The position numbers and the translations under genes are program-made. 64,000 bases of DNA, taken from positions 1,240,001 to 1,304,000 of the forward strand of contig CP036279.1 of the NCBI GenBank assembly GCA_007748055.1. The letters run 5' to 3'. The DNA comes from Kolteria novifilia. Lineage in GTDB: Bacteria; Planctomycetota; Planctomycetia; Kolteriales; Kolteriaceae. Positions 1 to 9,677 of this stretch are shown one piece after another. The notes under the pieces were generated by a model. That model did no database searches and was not told the origin of the DNA. It was given only the letters and a program-made list of their open reading frames with translations. Position 1 is the first letter of the stretch. Each line of letters opens with the position of its first letter.

Positions 1-2364
1 ACCCGCGAGCGCGAACTCGCCGACGCGTCGCGCGAGGCGATGGAACAAGTGCGGGATCTGGTGAGGGCGCGCCACGATCAAAACGCGCCCAAGGCGCTCG
101 AGGCCCACGAGGAGTTGACCGAATCGCTGGCGGAGGTCGCCGAGTTGACCGAGGCGGCGGGTGATCGCCGGGCGGCCAGCGACCTGCGGAAGATGGCGGA
201 GGAGACGCTCGAGGACAGTCAGGTGGCGAAGCTGGCCAGTCGGTTGCGAAAGAACATCGACCGCTCGACCGCGCGTCGTCCCGAGTCGCTCGCGAAGACG
301 TTGACCGAGCAACTCGCCCACGACAAGAGCGAGGTGGAGAAGAACATTCCCGATCGGGAGTCGCAGCGAAAGGCCAAAGCGGGGTTGGCACGCTCGGTGT
401 TGGCGTCCGCGTTGGAAGCGGAGCGGGAGCGAGGCAACAAGGAGGAGGCGGCCGCCTATCGTCAACTGGGTCAGGACATCCTCGAGGAGCTACTCAAGGA
501 GGAGCCATTGAAGGCGGAACGGATCGAGCCGCTGGCACAGCGAGCCGCCGCGCTCGAGGGGGCGAAAGGGGACCAAGCGAAGAAAGAGGAGATCGCCGCC
601 GCGCTCGAGCGACAAGAGGGGATGAATGCCGACACCCCGGCCACGAAGGAGAACGCCGAGGGGAGTTTGGAGGAACTCGCCCAGCGCGCCGAGGAGGCCC
701 GCCGCGATAAGGAGAAGCGGGAGGACTTCCTGGAAACCCTCAAGGGGATGCTCGCCAGCCATCAACCACCTCCCTCCGGCGACGCCGCCCGGGCGATGGC
801 CGAGCGGAGCCCGCTGATGAATCAGAGCTTGGAGGATCTGCTCGCTCGGGAAGAGCAGCTCGAGGAGTCGGAGAAGCAGGCACGTTCGGCGTTGGCCGAG
901 ACCTCGACGAAGGCCGCCAAGTCGCTGGACGCTCTCAAGAAGAAAGCCGCCGCGATGAAAGGGCAGGAGCAGCCGAAGGCCGCGAAACAGGGCCTCGAGC
1001 AGATGACGAAGAAGGCTCCCCAAGCCGCGAAAGAGCTTGGCGAACTGGCGAAGAAGGCGGCGAGTCCTCCGCCGTCGGAGAAGAACCCCGCGGCGCCGGG
1101 CACTCCGTCGGACGAGTTGGTCCGCGAGGCGAACAAGCAAGCCGACATGTTGCGCGACGAGCTTGCTGGACCGATCGCCGAGGCGTTTAGCGAGTCGGCC
1201 GCCGAGGAGAAGATGAGCGACCAGCAGCGTCAACAGCAAGCCGAACTCGGTCAGGCGTTGGCGAGAATGGCGTCCGACCAACGGCAAGCGACCGACGAAC
1301 TCGAGCGGGTGCTCAAGGCCCAAGCCGAGCATCGCCGGGAGTGGGCTCGGCAATTGGAGAAAGCGGTCGCGCCGATGGAGCTGAGCCGGGAGGAGAAGCG
1401 TGCCGTCGGCGAGGCGATGAAGGTCGCCAAGCAAGCCCGCCAACTCCAGGAACAGGCCAATCGCACACAACAGGAAGCGGACCGGCAGCAAGCCGACGCC
1501 GAGGAGAGGATGCGCGCCGCCGACGCGCTCGCCTCGGACTCCGCCGATCGAGGCAAGCTCGAGCGAGCGAAGCAACAAGGGAAGCAGGCCGCCGAGCGGG
1601 CGATGGAGACGCAGCGACACGCGGTCGCTCAACAGAAGACCGCCCTCGATGCGCAGCTTCGGGCGATGCAGGCGCAGGAGTCTCTGCCAAGCAACGCCGC
1701 CTTCCCCTTGATGGCGGACACGGCGTCGGATCTTCACGAGGCTCTCGATAACTCCGATCACGCGGAAGCCAACTCCGAGTCGAGCGGCGAGGCGATGACC
1801 GCGTCTCCGAAAGCCGAGGCGAACAAGCAAGGGGCCCAGGCGAACAAGCGAACGGCCCGCGCGGCGCTGATGAAGGCGACCGAACGTTTGGCGAAGGCGA
1901 CCGAGGAGTCGCTTCGCGCGTCCGAGGCCGCCAACGCCGAGGCGATGGCCCAGGCGCAGCAAGCCGCCGAGACTTCGGAAGGGAAGCCCTCCGGCCCGCT
2001 CTCGCAACAAGAGGCCAAGGGGGTCGCGGAAGCGCTGGCGGGAATCGAGGCCTCCAATCAGTCGAGCGACTCGTTCCAGAACGCCGCGAAGGCGCTCGCC
2101 CAAGCCGCCCAACAAGAGCGCGTGAACCAGGCGGCAAACAACCTGCCTTCGGTCCCGTCGCTCGGCAACGCGGGTAGTGGCACCGGCCAGTCCTCCGACT
2201 TGCTGGAGAAGATCGCGACGATGGAAGGCTCGCTCGATCCCGATTGGGCGCGACTGGCCGCCCGCAAGCGAGCCTCGATTCGCAACACCGGGGGAGCCAA
2301 CTTCCCGAGGGAGTATCGCGAGGCGATCGACGAGTACTTCTTGAAGTTGGGGGAGGGGGAGTGA
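1..2364 (+). CDS. Large coiled-coil protein, 5' end outside window
   Basis: The reading frame is open from the first base, so the 787 visible residues are the C-terminal part of a longer protein; the first ATG in the window (position 40) is probably internal. The protein is almost entirely Ala, Glu, Lys, Gln and Arg with heptad-like spacing, which predicts long coiled coils. A Ser/Pro-rich break lies around residues 355-370. The last 20 residues form a compact non-coiled tail rich in aromatic residues (FPREYREAIDEYF), a tail type I associate with planctomycete coiled-coil proteins of unknown role. No catalytic motif is visible. The stop codon overlaps the next gene's ATG (TGATG), so the two are probably translated together. 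A structural or envelope role is a guess. Confidence 0.85.
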   Translation, partial: TRERELADASREAMEQVRDLVRARHDQNAPKALEAHEELTESLAEVAELTEAAGDRRAASDLRKMAEETLEDSQVAKLASRLRKNIDRSTARRPESLAKTLTEQLAHDKSEVEKNIPDRESQRKAKAGLARSVLASALEAERERGNKEEAAAYRQLGQDILEELLKEEPLKAERIEPLAQRAAALEGAKGDQAKKEEIAAALERQEGMNADTPATKENAEGSLEELAQRAEEARRDKEKREDFLETLKGMLASHQPPPSGDAARAMAERSPLMNQSLEDLLAREEQLEESEKQARSALAETSTKAAKSLDALKKKAAAMKGQEQPKAAKQGLEQMTKKAPQAAKELGELAKKAASPPPSEKNPAAPGTPSDELVREANKQADMLRDELAGPIAEAFSESAAEEKMSDQQRQQQAELGQALARMASDQRQATDELERVLKAQAEHRREWARQLEKAVAPMELSREEKRAVGEAMKVAKQARQLQEQANRTQQEADRQQADAEERMRAADALASDSADRGKLERAKQQGKQAAERAMETQRHAVAQQKTALDAQLRAMQAQESLPSNAAFPLMADTASDLHEALDNSDHAEANSESSGEAMTASPKAEANKQGAQANKRTARAALMKATERLAKATEESLRASEAANAEAMAQAQQAAETSEGKPSGPLSQQEAKGVAEALAGIEASNQSSDSFQNAAKALAQAAQQERVNQAANNLPSVPSLGNAGSGTGQSSDLLEKIATMEGSLDPDWARLAARKRASIRNTGGANFPREYREAIDEYFLKLGEGE

Positions 2365-3437
2365 TGCCGCGACTGGCGATGACTTCGGTGAGTTCGCTTG
2401 TGTGCGCGGCGGTTCTGTTGTTCGGAGGGACCGTCTCCGTCGCCCATGGGGAGGACTTGACCGATAAGGAAGTGCTCGATCGGTTGTCGACACGGAGCCC
2501 ACGCGACCTGGCCCTGGCCAAGGCGCTCGCCTTTCTCCGTTCGAAGCAAAATGGCGATGGGGCCCTGGGGAAGAGCCACAAGACCGCGCTGACGAGCCTC
2601 GCGATCATGGCCCATCTCGCGGCGGGGCATACGCTCGACGATCCCGAGCACGGCTTTTGGCTGCGAAAGAGCGTCCGCTATGTCCTGCAGCAACAGGAGC
2701 CATCCGGCTACTTCGGCAAGAAGGACGGCAGCCGGATGTACGGTCACGGCATCGCCACGCTCATGCTCGCCGAGGCGATGGGGACATGCAGCGACGATCA
2801 GCTCGAACGCGAGATCCTGCGTTGTCTCGAGAAGGCGGTCAAGCTGACGATCCAGGCCGCCGCGATTCCCAAGGACGAACGCTACCGCGGTGGGTGGCAT
2901 TACGGTCCCAACGACAAGACCGCCGACCTCAGTCTGTCGGGGTGGCAGATCATGAGCCTGCACGCGACGCAACAAGTCGGCATCCCCGTGCCGCAGCAGA
3001 CGATTCGCGGCGCCGTCGAGTACGCGAATCGGTTGACGACCGACGACGGCAAGGTCGGCTACAGCGCGCCGAAGCAGGACCATCCGGCTCTTCGCGGGCT
3101 CGGGATGCTTTGCTTCGCCATCGGTGGGGAACTCGAGGACCCGAAGCTCGAAAGTGTCGCCAATCGGATCGAGGAGCACCCGCTTGAATGGCGCGGGCCC
3201 TTCTTCTTCTACCGCGTCTACTACGAGGCGGTCGGCATGAGTCGTTCGGCGCCCGAACATTGGAAACGCTACTCGAACCACCTTGAGTCGATCCTGCTCG
3301 AGAACCAAAACGAGGATGGATCGTGGCCACGACCGCCGAGCGACAACGAGGGCAACCACGGCGATGTCTACATGACCAGCATGGCCGCCTTGGCGCTCGC
3401 GGTGGAGCGCCGTGTCCTTCCCGCCTATCAGCGGTGA
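2364..3437 (+). CDS. Exported squalene-cyclase-like (alpha/alpha toroid) repeat protein
   Basis: 357 residues. The start is set by ATG overlapping the upstream stop and by a strong GGGGGAGGGGGA ribosome site just before it. The N-terminus is a signal peptide (hydrophobic VSSLVCAAVLLFGG then AHG). The mature part has repeats of the prenyltransferase/squalene-oxidase type: ALAFLRSKQNGDGALG, YVLQQQEPSGYFG, GGWHYGP and ILLENQNEDGSWPRP, each with the Gln/Asn-x-Asp-Gly-x-(W/Y/F) signature. The DXDD motif of true terpene cyclases is not visible, so it is better read as a planctomycete toroid protein of unknown substrate than as a cyclase. It sits in an operon with the coiled-coil gene. Confidence 0.85.
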   Translation: MPRLAMTSVSSLVCAAVLLFGGTVSVAHGEDLTDKEVLDRLSTRSPRDLALAKALAFLRSKQNGDGALGKSHKTALTSLAIMAHLAAGHTLDDPEHGFWLRKSVRYVLQQQEPSGYFGKKDGSRMYGHGIATLMLAEAMGTCSDDQLEREILRCLEKAVKLTIQAAAIPKDERYRGGWHYGPNDKTADLSLSGWQIMSLHATQQVGIPVPQQTIRGAVEYANRLTTDDGKVGYSAPKQDHPALRGLGMLCFAIGGELEDPKLESVANRIEEHPLEWRGPFFFYRVYYEAVGMSRSAPEHWKRYSNHLESILLENQNEDGSWPRPPSDNEGNHGDVYMTSMAALALAVERRVLPAYQR

Positions 3438-3580
3438 TCTTGGAGTCGTCTCGGACTTCACGGGAATCGGTTCCCACCCGTTGACGCACCCCCACTGGGC
3501 ATGCGATCCTTGACCCTTTCGTTCCATAGGACGAGGTCCGTGAGGGAACGCCCTCACGGCGCAAGCGAGAGGATCATGCC

Positions 3581-6500
3581 ATGGGTGGAGACGGCGGTTG
3601 CCGATTCGGAATCTTCGCGTCGACGTCCCTCAGACTAGTCACTTCGTTGGTCGTGCTTTCGACGGCGCTCGTGGCGCGGGCGGAGTTCCCGCCGATCGTC
3701 AACTCGCAACCGCCGGGCGAAGGTCCGATCTCCCCCGAGGAGGCGGTTAAGAAGATCGCTCTTCCCGACGGCTTCAACGCGACCCTCTTCGCCGGTGAAC
3801 CCGACGTCCAGCAACCGATCGCGATGACTTTCGACGACCGGGGTCGGCTCTGGGTGGCGGAGTGCTACACCTACGGCGGCGGTCCTTTCGACACCTCGAT
3901 GCGTGACCGGATCATCATCCTCGACGACCAGGACAACGATGGTCGCTTCGACAAACGGACCGTTTTCTGGGATGAGGGGGAGAAGCTGACCGGGCTCGTT
4001 CTCGGCTTCGGCGGTGTCTGGATCCTCAACAACGGACGACTCCAGTTCCTCCCCGACAAGGACGCCAACGACATCCCCGATGGACCGCCGGTGACTCTAC
4101 TCGACGGCTTCAACGCCAAGGAGGTCGGCCACAACATCGTCAATGGGTTGATGTGGGGGCCCGATGGCTGGCTCTACGCGCGCCACGGCATCCAAGCGAC
4201 TTCCTTTCCCGGCCCGCCGGGGTTGCCCAAGGAGGAACGCCTCAAGCTCAACTGCGGCATCTGGCGGTTTCATCCCCGCGAGCACACGCTCGAGGTCGTC
4301 GCTCGCGGGACGACCAACCCCTGGGGCATGGACTACAACGACGTCGGCGAGTTCTTCTTCACCAACAACGTCATCGGCCATCTCTGGCACGTCATCCCCG
4401 GCGCTCACTTTCGGCGGATGTACGGCGAGGACTTCAACCCCTATCTCTACGAGCTGATCGACCAGCACGCCGACCACTACCACTGGGACACGGGCCAGGC
4501 GTGGAACAAGTCGCGCGACGCCTCCGGAAAGCACGGAGAACTCGGCGGCGGCCATTCGCACTGTGGTGGCATGATCTACCTCGGGGACAACTGGCCCGAG
4601 GAGTACCGCAACGCCATCTTCATGTGTAACACCCACGGGCGACGGATCAACCAGAACAAACTCGAGCGACACGGCTCCGGCTACGTTGGCCGCCGCGCTC
4701 CCGACATGTTCTTCGCCAATCAGCCCTGGTTTCGCGGGGTCTCGCTCAAGTACGGACCCGATGGGGGCGTCTACGTCAGCGATTGGGTCGATCTGGGCGA
4801 GTGTCATGACCACGACGGGGTGCATCGGACCAGCGGCCGCGTCTACAAGGTCACCTACGGCACGCCCGAGACGCCTCCCGCCGATCTCGATGTCGGTCGC
4901 CTGTCCAACGATGAACTCGCGAAGCTCCAGCGGCATCCGAACGCTTGGCATGCCCGGCATGCCCGCCGCGTCCTTCAAGAACGGGCCGATGCGGGACAGG
5001 ACCTGTCATCGGTCCATCGCGAGATGCGCGAACTGTTTAAGAGTGCGTCGACCGACCCGCAACGACTCCGGGCCTTGTGGACGCTCTACGTCACCGGCGG
5101 CGCGGACCATGACTGGTTGATCGAGCAACTCGACGATCCCAGCGAGCACGTTCGCAGTTGGGCGGTTCGCCTGCTCGTCGACCGTCTTCCGGTCTCCCCC
5201 GCGGCCATCGACAAGTTCGCGACGATGGCGGGAAGCGATCCCTCGGGGCTGGTGCGACTCTACCTCGCCTCGGCGCTGCGGCGATTGCCGCTCGAAGAGC
5301 GGTGGGCGATCGCGGAGGGATTGGCGTCGCACTCGGAAGACGCCAAGGATCACAACATGCCGCTGATGATCTGGTACGGGATCGAGGCCGCTGTTCCCGC
5401 CGATCCGAAGCGGGCGCTCGGGCTCGCGGCGAGCACGCCGATCCCGACGCTGCGGAAATTGATCGCCCGTCGTCTCACGGGGCGACTTAAGGAGGATCCC
5501 GCGTCGGTCGACGCGCTGGTCAGGCTGATTGCGGAGCAAGAGTCGGCCGGGAGCCAACAGCGGATGCTCCTCGGCATGGTCGACGCGCTGCGCGGCTGGC
5601 GAACCGCTCCGGCGCCGGCGTCGTGGAGCAAGGTTCAGGAGCAACTTGCCAAGAGTGACGATCCGGGCGTTCGCGATGGGGTGCGGGAGTTGTCGGTCGT
5701 CTTCGGGGATGGTCGGGCGCTCGACGCCCTACGGAAGATCGCCAAGAATACCAAGGAGACTCCCGACGCTCGCCGCGAGGCACTACGGATTCTCATCGAC
5801 AGTCGCCCCAAGGATCTGGTGCCGTTGCTATTGGCGATGATGAACGACCGGATCATGGCCCAGACGGCCGTGCGAGGCTTGGCGTCCTACGACGATCCTC
5901 GGATCGGCAAGGAACTCGTCAACAAGTACCGGCGGCTTCGTCACGGGGCCAAGGAAGAGGCGGTCAACACGCTCGTCTCGCGACCGGTGTACGCACTCGC
6001 GTTGCTCGATGCGATCGAGGCGGAGAAGATTCCGCGCCAAGACATCGCCGCCTTTCACGTCCGGCAGTTGGCGAGCTTCGACGATCCGAAGCTGAAGGAG
6101 CGACTCCAAGACGTCTGGGGCATTGTCGAACGCACGCCCGAGGAGAAGCTCAAGCTCATCGAGGAGCACAAACGCTTGCTCACTTCCGAACGGCTCGCCC
6201 AGGCCGATCTCTCCCACGGACGGCTTCTGTTTAAGAAGACGTGCGCGACCTGTCACAAGATGTACGGCGACGGCGGCGCGATCGGACCCGACATCACCGG
6301 GTCGAATCGCCACAACCTCGACTATCTGCTCGAGAACATTCTCAACCCCAGCGGCGTGGTGCCCAACCAGTATCGCACGTCGGTCGTCGTCTTGGCCGAC
6401 GGCCGTCTGGTGACCGGCATGCTCGGGCGCGGCGACGGCGATGTCGTCACGATTCAGACGGCGACCGAGAAGATCGCGATCCCCGCCGATGAGATTGACG

Positions 6501-6643
6501 AGAAGCATCCCTCAAAGCTCTCGCTCATGCCCGACGGACTCTTCGAGAAGCTTAATGAAGAGGACATCCGCGATTTGATTGGATACCTGTCCTCGCGTGC
6601 CCAGGTTCCGCTGCCGGAGGGGGAAGCGGAAGCCGCCAAGTAG
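3581..6643 (+). CDS. PVC-type membrane-bound dehydrogenase / HEAT repeat / cytochrome c protein
   Basis: 1020 residues. After a signal peptide (hydrophobic stretch about 18-34, ending ARA) comes a beta-propeller of the PVC-type dehydrogenase family (roughly 55-430: LPDGFNATLFAGEP, GRLWVAECYTY, GLMWGPDGWLY, YVSDWVDLGE). A run of HEAT-like helices follows (about 450-850), then a C-terminal cytochrome c domain with one CATCH haem site near residue 888 and a likely distal Met ligand in LSLMPDGL. The family is greatly expanded in Planctomycetota and is thought to oxidise sugars or alcohols in the periplasm, passing electrons to the haem; the substrate is unknown. The gene has its own 143-bp upstream spacer and converges on the helicase gene downstream. 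Confidence 0.93.
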   Translation: MGGDGGCRFGIFASTSLRLVTSLVVLSTALVARAEFPPIVNSQPPGEGPISPEEAVKKIALPDGFNATLFAGEPDVQQPIAMTFDDRGRLWVAECYTYGGGPFDTSMRDRIIILDDQDNDGRFDKRTVFWDEGEKLTGLVLGFGGVWILNNGRLQFLPDKDANDIPDGPPVTLLDGFNAKEVGHNIVNGLMWGPDGWLYARHGIQATSFPGPPGLPKEERLKLNCGIWRFHPREHTLEVVARGTTNPWGMDYNDVGEFFFTNNVIGHLWHVIPGAHFRRMYGEDFNPYLYELIDQHADHYHWDTGQAWNKSRDASGKHGELGGGHSHCGGMIYLGDNWPEEYRNAIFMCNTHGRRINQNKLERHGSGYVGRRAPDMFFANQPWFRGVSLKYGPDGGVYVSDWVDLGECHDHDGVHRTSGRVYKVTYGTPETPPADLDVGRLSNDELAKLQRHPNAWHARHARRVLQERADAGQDLSSVHREMRELFKSASTDPQRLRALWTLYVTGGADHDWLIEQLDDPSEHVRSWAVRLLVDRLPVSPAAIDKFATMAGSDPSGLVRLYLASALRRLPLEERWAIAEGLASHSEDAKDHNMPLMIWYGIEAAVPADPKRALGLAASTPIPTLRKLIARRLTGRLKEDPASVDALVRLIAEQESAGSQQRMLLGMVDALRGWRTAPAPASWSKVQEQLAKSDDPGVRDGVRELSVVFGDGRALDALRKIAKNTKETPDARREALRILIDSRPKDLVPLLLAMMNDRIMAQTAVRGLASYDDPRIGKELVNKYRRLRHGAKEEAVNTLVSRPVYALALLDAIEAEKIPRQDIAAFHVRQLASFDDPKLKERLQDVWGIVERTPEEKLKLIEEHKRLLTSERLAQADLSHGRLLFKKTCATCHKMYGDGGAIGPDITGSNRHNLDYLLENILNPSGVVPNQYRTSVVVLADGRLVTGMLGRGDGDVVTIQTATEKIAIPADEIDEKHPSKLSLMPDGLFEKLNEEDIRDLIGYLSSRAQVPLPEGEAEAAK

Positions 6644-6711
6644 CCAAGAGTGGAACGCTCCAACGGCTTGGGCACACGTTCGTACCCGGTGTCGAATCGA
6701 TCAACGGGCTG

Positions 6712-9429
6712 TTATGCCCCGGTCCCATTCGCGGCGAGGAGCTTGGCCAGCGACGTCGCGAGTCCATCGTGCGCTTTGCGGTTCGGAAGGACGATCGAAA
6801 GTCGTTGTTTGCCCGTCGAGTCCTCCTCGGCGCATTGGGCGAGTCGGTCGCGCATCGATGACACGAGCGACTCGGGAGGTTGGGAATCGTCGCCGTTGCC
6901 GACGATCTCCCCGAGGAACGAGAAGGCGGCGCCAAGCATCTCGCCTCCCGCCTGGGCGACCCGTTCCCGCTGGGCGGCGATTCTCTGTTCCTCATCCTGG
7001 AGTTGCCGCTGTCGCGATTCGTCGATCGCGGCGTCCGGAGTCTTTCCGAGGAGCACCTCCAGACGTCGCTTCAGCTCCTCGATCCCGCTCGTCAGTTCGA
7101 CTTCGGAGACATCCGACTGCGCGTCGAGGACCGAGAGGGAGAGCTTGTTCTTCGCCGAAAGGGTGGCGAGCAGGCTTTCCTCGATGGTCTGCTCGGTGAG
7201 CAGCACGTAGACCTGGACGGGGTTCTTCTGCCCCATGCGATGGGCGCGGGCGACCCGCTGTTCGAGCACCGCGGGGTTCCACGGGAGATCGACGTTGATG
7301 ACGGTGTTCGCGGCTTGCAAGTTGAGCCCCGTCGACCCAGCGTTGGTGGTGAGAAAGAGCCGGCAGTCGGGATCTTTCTGGAAGCGGTTGACGAGCGCCT
7401 GTCGTTTCTTCTGGGGAACCTTCCCGTCGAGACGGACGAAGTCGAGCATGCGCTCTTTGAGGATCGGTTCGATCAAGTCGAGCATGGTCGTCCACTCGGA
7501 GAAGAGGACCGCCTTGCGATCGGGCTCCTCGAAGAGTTGCTCGATCAGCTCCTTGAGTCGTTCGAGTTTGGGCGAGTACCCCGGCTCTTCCTTGTCGACC
7601 AACGTCGTACTATCGGCGGCCATGCGGCACATCAGCAAGCTCTTTCGCATGCGAAGGAGGTCCATCTCGCTGATGTAGGACTTGCGAGCGATGGTCGAGA
7701 CGATCTGCATGTGGGAGCGGTGCAGATCGAGCTGCTCCTCGGTCGGCGGAATTCGCACGACTTCGGACGTGCGCGGAGGTAGCTGGTCAAGCACCTCATC
7801 ACGAGTCCGGCGGAGAAGGATCGGCTGGAGGTTCTCTCGCAGCTCGTCGAGGTGTTTGTAGCCCAGGACCTTGCCCTTCTCGTCGACGACTCGGTGCCGA
7901 TGGAAGAAGCGGAAGGCGGGCGCCAAGCGACGATCGTCGATGAACTGAACGACCGAGTAGAGTTCATCAAGCCGGTTCTCGAGCGGAGTGCCGGAGAGGA
8001 CCAGGGCGAAACGAGACTTGAGGCCCTTGATGATTCGGGCGGTCTTCGACTCCCAGTTCTTGATGCGCTGTCCCTCGTCGAGAATGATCAGATCCCACTT
8101 CACTTGTTCGATGGCGATGATGTCGCGAAGGACTTGTTCGTAGTTACAGACGGTGAAGAACGAACCCTGGGCGTACTGTTGGGAACGTTGCGCCACGGGG
8201 CCGACCACGAGTTGGATCGAGCGGTCGCTGAATCGCTCGACCTCCGAACGCCATTGCGACTTGAGGGACGTCGGGCAGACCACCAGGACACGACGGATTC
8301 CCGCCTCGCGCGCGAGAAGCTCCGAAACGCCAATACCCTGAATCGTCTTGCCGAGTCCCATATCGTCCGCGAGGACGGCTCGTCCGGCGCCGGCCGCGAA
8401 GGCGATACCGTCGAGTTGGTAGGGCAGCAACGGCGTCTTCAGCAGGGTCTTTCGCAAGGGGTGCGACTTGGGCCGTTTGCGAATCTCGGCGACGACATCC
8501 TCAAGGTGGCTCGCGAGAAGCCGTTCCTCGATCAACTGTTCGGCGTCGGGGTAGATGATCACGTTGTGCTCGAGGCGCTCCAGTTTGCGGAGGCATCTGA
8601 GCAAGCCGCTCATGTCACGAATCGGACCTTTGGCGAGCTTGCCGACCGCCTTGGCGACGTCGGGCCCGTGATCGTCCGCGAGCGTCAGGTGAAGTTCCAG
8701 TTCTTCGCCGTAGTGGACGTGAATGAAACTGTCGGGGGTTCGCGGCGGCGTCGCCCGCGCCTCGGCGGAGAATCGGCGCCGGACGCGTCGCAGCGCGTAG
8801 AGCAGGTGTTTGCAAGTTCCGAGGGTGTTGGTGCGGAAGTCGGGACAACTGCAATACGACTCGCCCGCTTCCTCGCCGCGAAGGGCGAGGCGATACGACT
8901 TCCCCGAAGCCGCACTGGTGATCGTGTAGTCCGTCCATGGCTCCGAGGGATCGTTCGATCGGAGCGTGAACTTCTCCTTCTTGGAACGCTCGACTCGATC
9001 GGCGAGCGCCTGCTCAACGAGTTGCTCCTCGCTCAGGCATTCGATCGGGGATCGCTCGGGAGGCGCTTCCGCGAGACCGAGAAGTGTCTTCTCTTCCAGG
9101 ATCAAGCTCACCGCGGTGCCGATGCAAGCGCAAGTCGTCTCGCACTCAGAACACTCGAAGTGAATTCGATCGCGCGAATCTTCCCGCGACGACAGGGTGA
9201 CGACCACGTCCTCGCCGCCAATTCGGGAGGGGGGAAGGCGAAGGAGGAACCGCTCATCGTCGATCTGGAGACACGTGTCGAGGTCGAGGTCATCGTAGCC
9301 TCGCGAGCCGCGATGCAGTAGCTCACGTCCATGCGGCCCGAGAAGTTGGCAAGCCTTGTTGTAGGTGAGTCGGGAGAGACGATCCTTTAGTCCGAGTCGT
9401 TGGGCTGGTCGGCGAGCTGTTGTGGACAT
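6712..9429 (-). CDS. SWIM zinc-finger SNF2-family DNA helicase/translocase
   Basis: 905 residues. The start is the ATG at 9429, preceded by AAGGA at good spacing; an upstream in-frame ATG at 9462 has no better site. The N-terminal region holds a SWIM zinc-binding motif (CSCPDF, then CKH) near residues 193-215, plus a second Cys cluster upstream (CSECETTCAC). The SNF2 core follows: Walker A DDMGLGKT near 358, Walker B-type DEGQ near 450, SGTPLENR, and motif VI RVARAHRMGQ near 726. The length and order fit bacterial SWIM-SNF2 proteins (HepA/RapA-like ATPases that move on DNA or remodel protein-DNA complexes). A phage-defence or repair role cannot be told from sequence. It is divergent from the next gene. 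Confidence 0.93.
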   Translation of the reverse strand: MSTTARRPAQRLGLKDRLSRLTYNKACQLLGPHGRELLHRGSRGYDDLDLDTCLQIDDERFLLRLPPSRIGGEDVVVTLSSREDSRDRIHFECSECETTCACIGTAVSLILEEKTLLGLAEAPPERSPIECLSEEQLVEQALADRVERSKKEKFTLRSNDPSEPWTDYTITSAASGKSYRLALRGEEAGESYCSCPDFRTNTLGTCKHLLYALRRVRRRFSAEARATPPRTPDSFIHVHYGEELELHLTLADDHGPDVAKAVGKLAKGPIRDMSGLLRCLRKLERLEHNVIIYPDAEQLIEERLLASHLEDVVAEIRKRPKSHPLRKTLLKTPLLPYQLDGIAFAAGAGRAVLADDMGLGKTIQGIGVSELLAREAGIRRVLVVCPTSLKSQWRSEVERFSDRSIQLVVGPVAQRSQQYAQGSFFTVCNYEQVLRDIIAIEQVKWDLIILDEGQRIKNWESKTARIIKGLKSRFALVLSGTPLENRLDELYSVVQFIDDRRLAPAFRFFHRHRVVDEKGKVLGYKHLDELRENLQPILLRRTRDEVLDQLPPRTSEVVRIPPTEEQLDLHRSHMQIVSTIARKSYISEMDLLRMRKSLLMCRMAADSTTLVDKEEPGYSPKLERLKELIEQLFEEPDRKAVLFSEWTTMLDLIEPILKERMLDFVRLDGKVPQKKRQALVNRFQKDPDCRLFLTTNAGSTGLNLQAANTVINVDLPWNPAVLEQRVARAHRMGQKNPVQVYVLLTEQTIEESLLATLSAKNKLSLSVLDAQSDVSEVELTSGIEELKRRLEVLLGKTPDAAIDESRQRQLQDEEQRIAAQRERVAQAGGEMLGAAFSFLGEIVGNGDDSQPPESLVSSMRDRLAQCAEEDSTGKQRLSIVLPNRKAHDGLATSLAKLLAANGTGA

Positions 9430-9677
9430 TGAGCAATCCTTGCGAAGGGGCGACGAATCCATTTACGAAGCGAACTCAATGCGATCCCTCCGGCTTCGAG
9501 GGGGGACGACATGGTTCACGCCAAGTGGTCAGTTTAGCCAATGATCTCCTGGCGCCAAAGGTGCTTTTGTCCGGCATTCACCTGAAACCCACCCCGCGAT
9601 GTCGAGGTAAGCATCGTCAGAAACAGCGCGGGAGTCTCCCGCCTGTCGGCATCTCCATCTTGCCGGGAGATTGGTTC

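Noticed and set aside
490-2502. Long antisense frames across the first gene
   Set aside because: They mirror GC-rich codon use of the sense gene and lack domains and ribosome sites.
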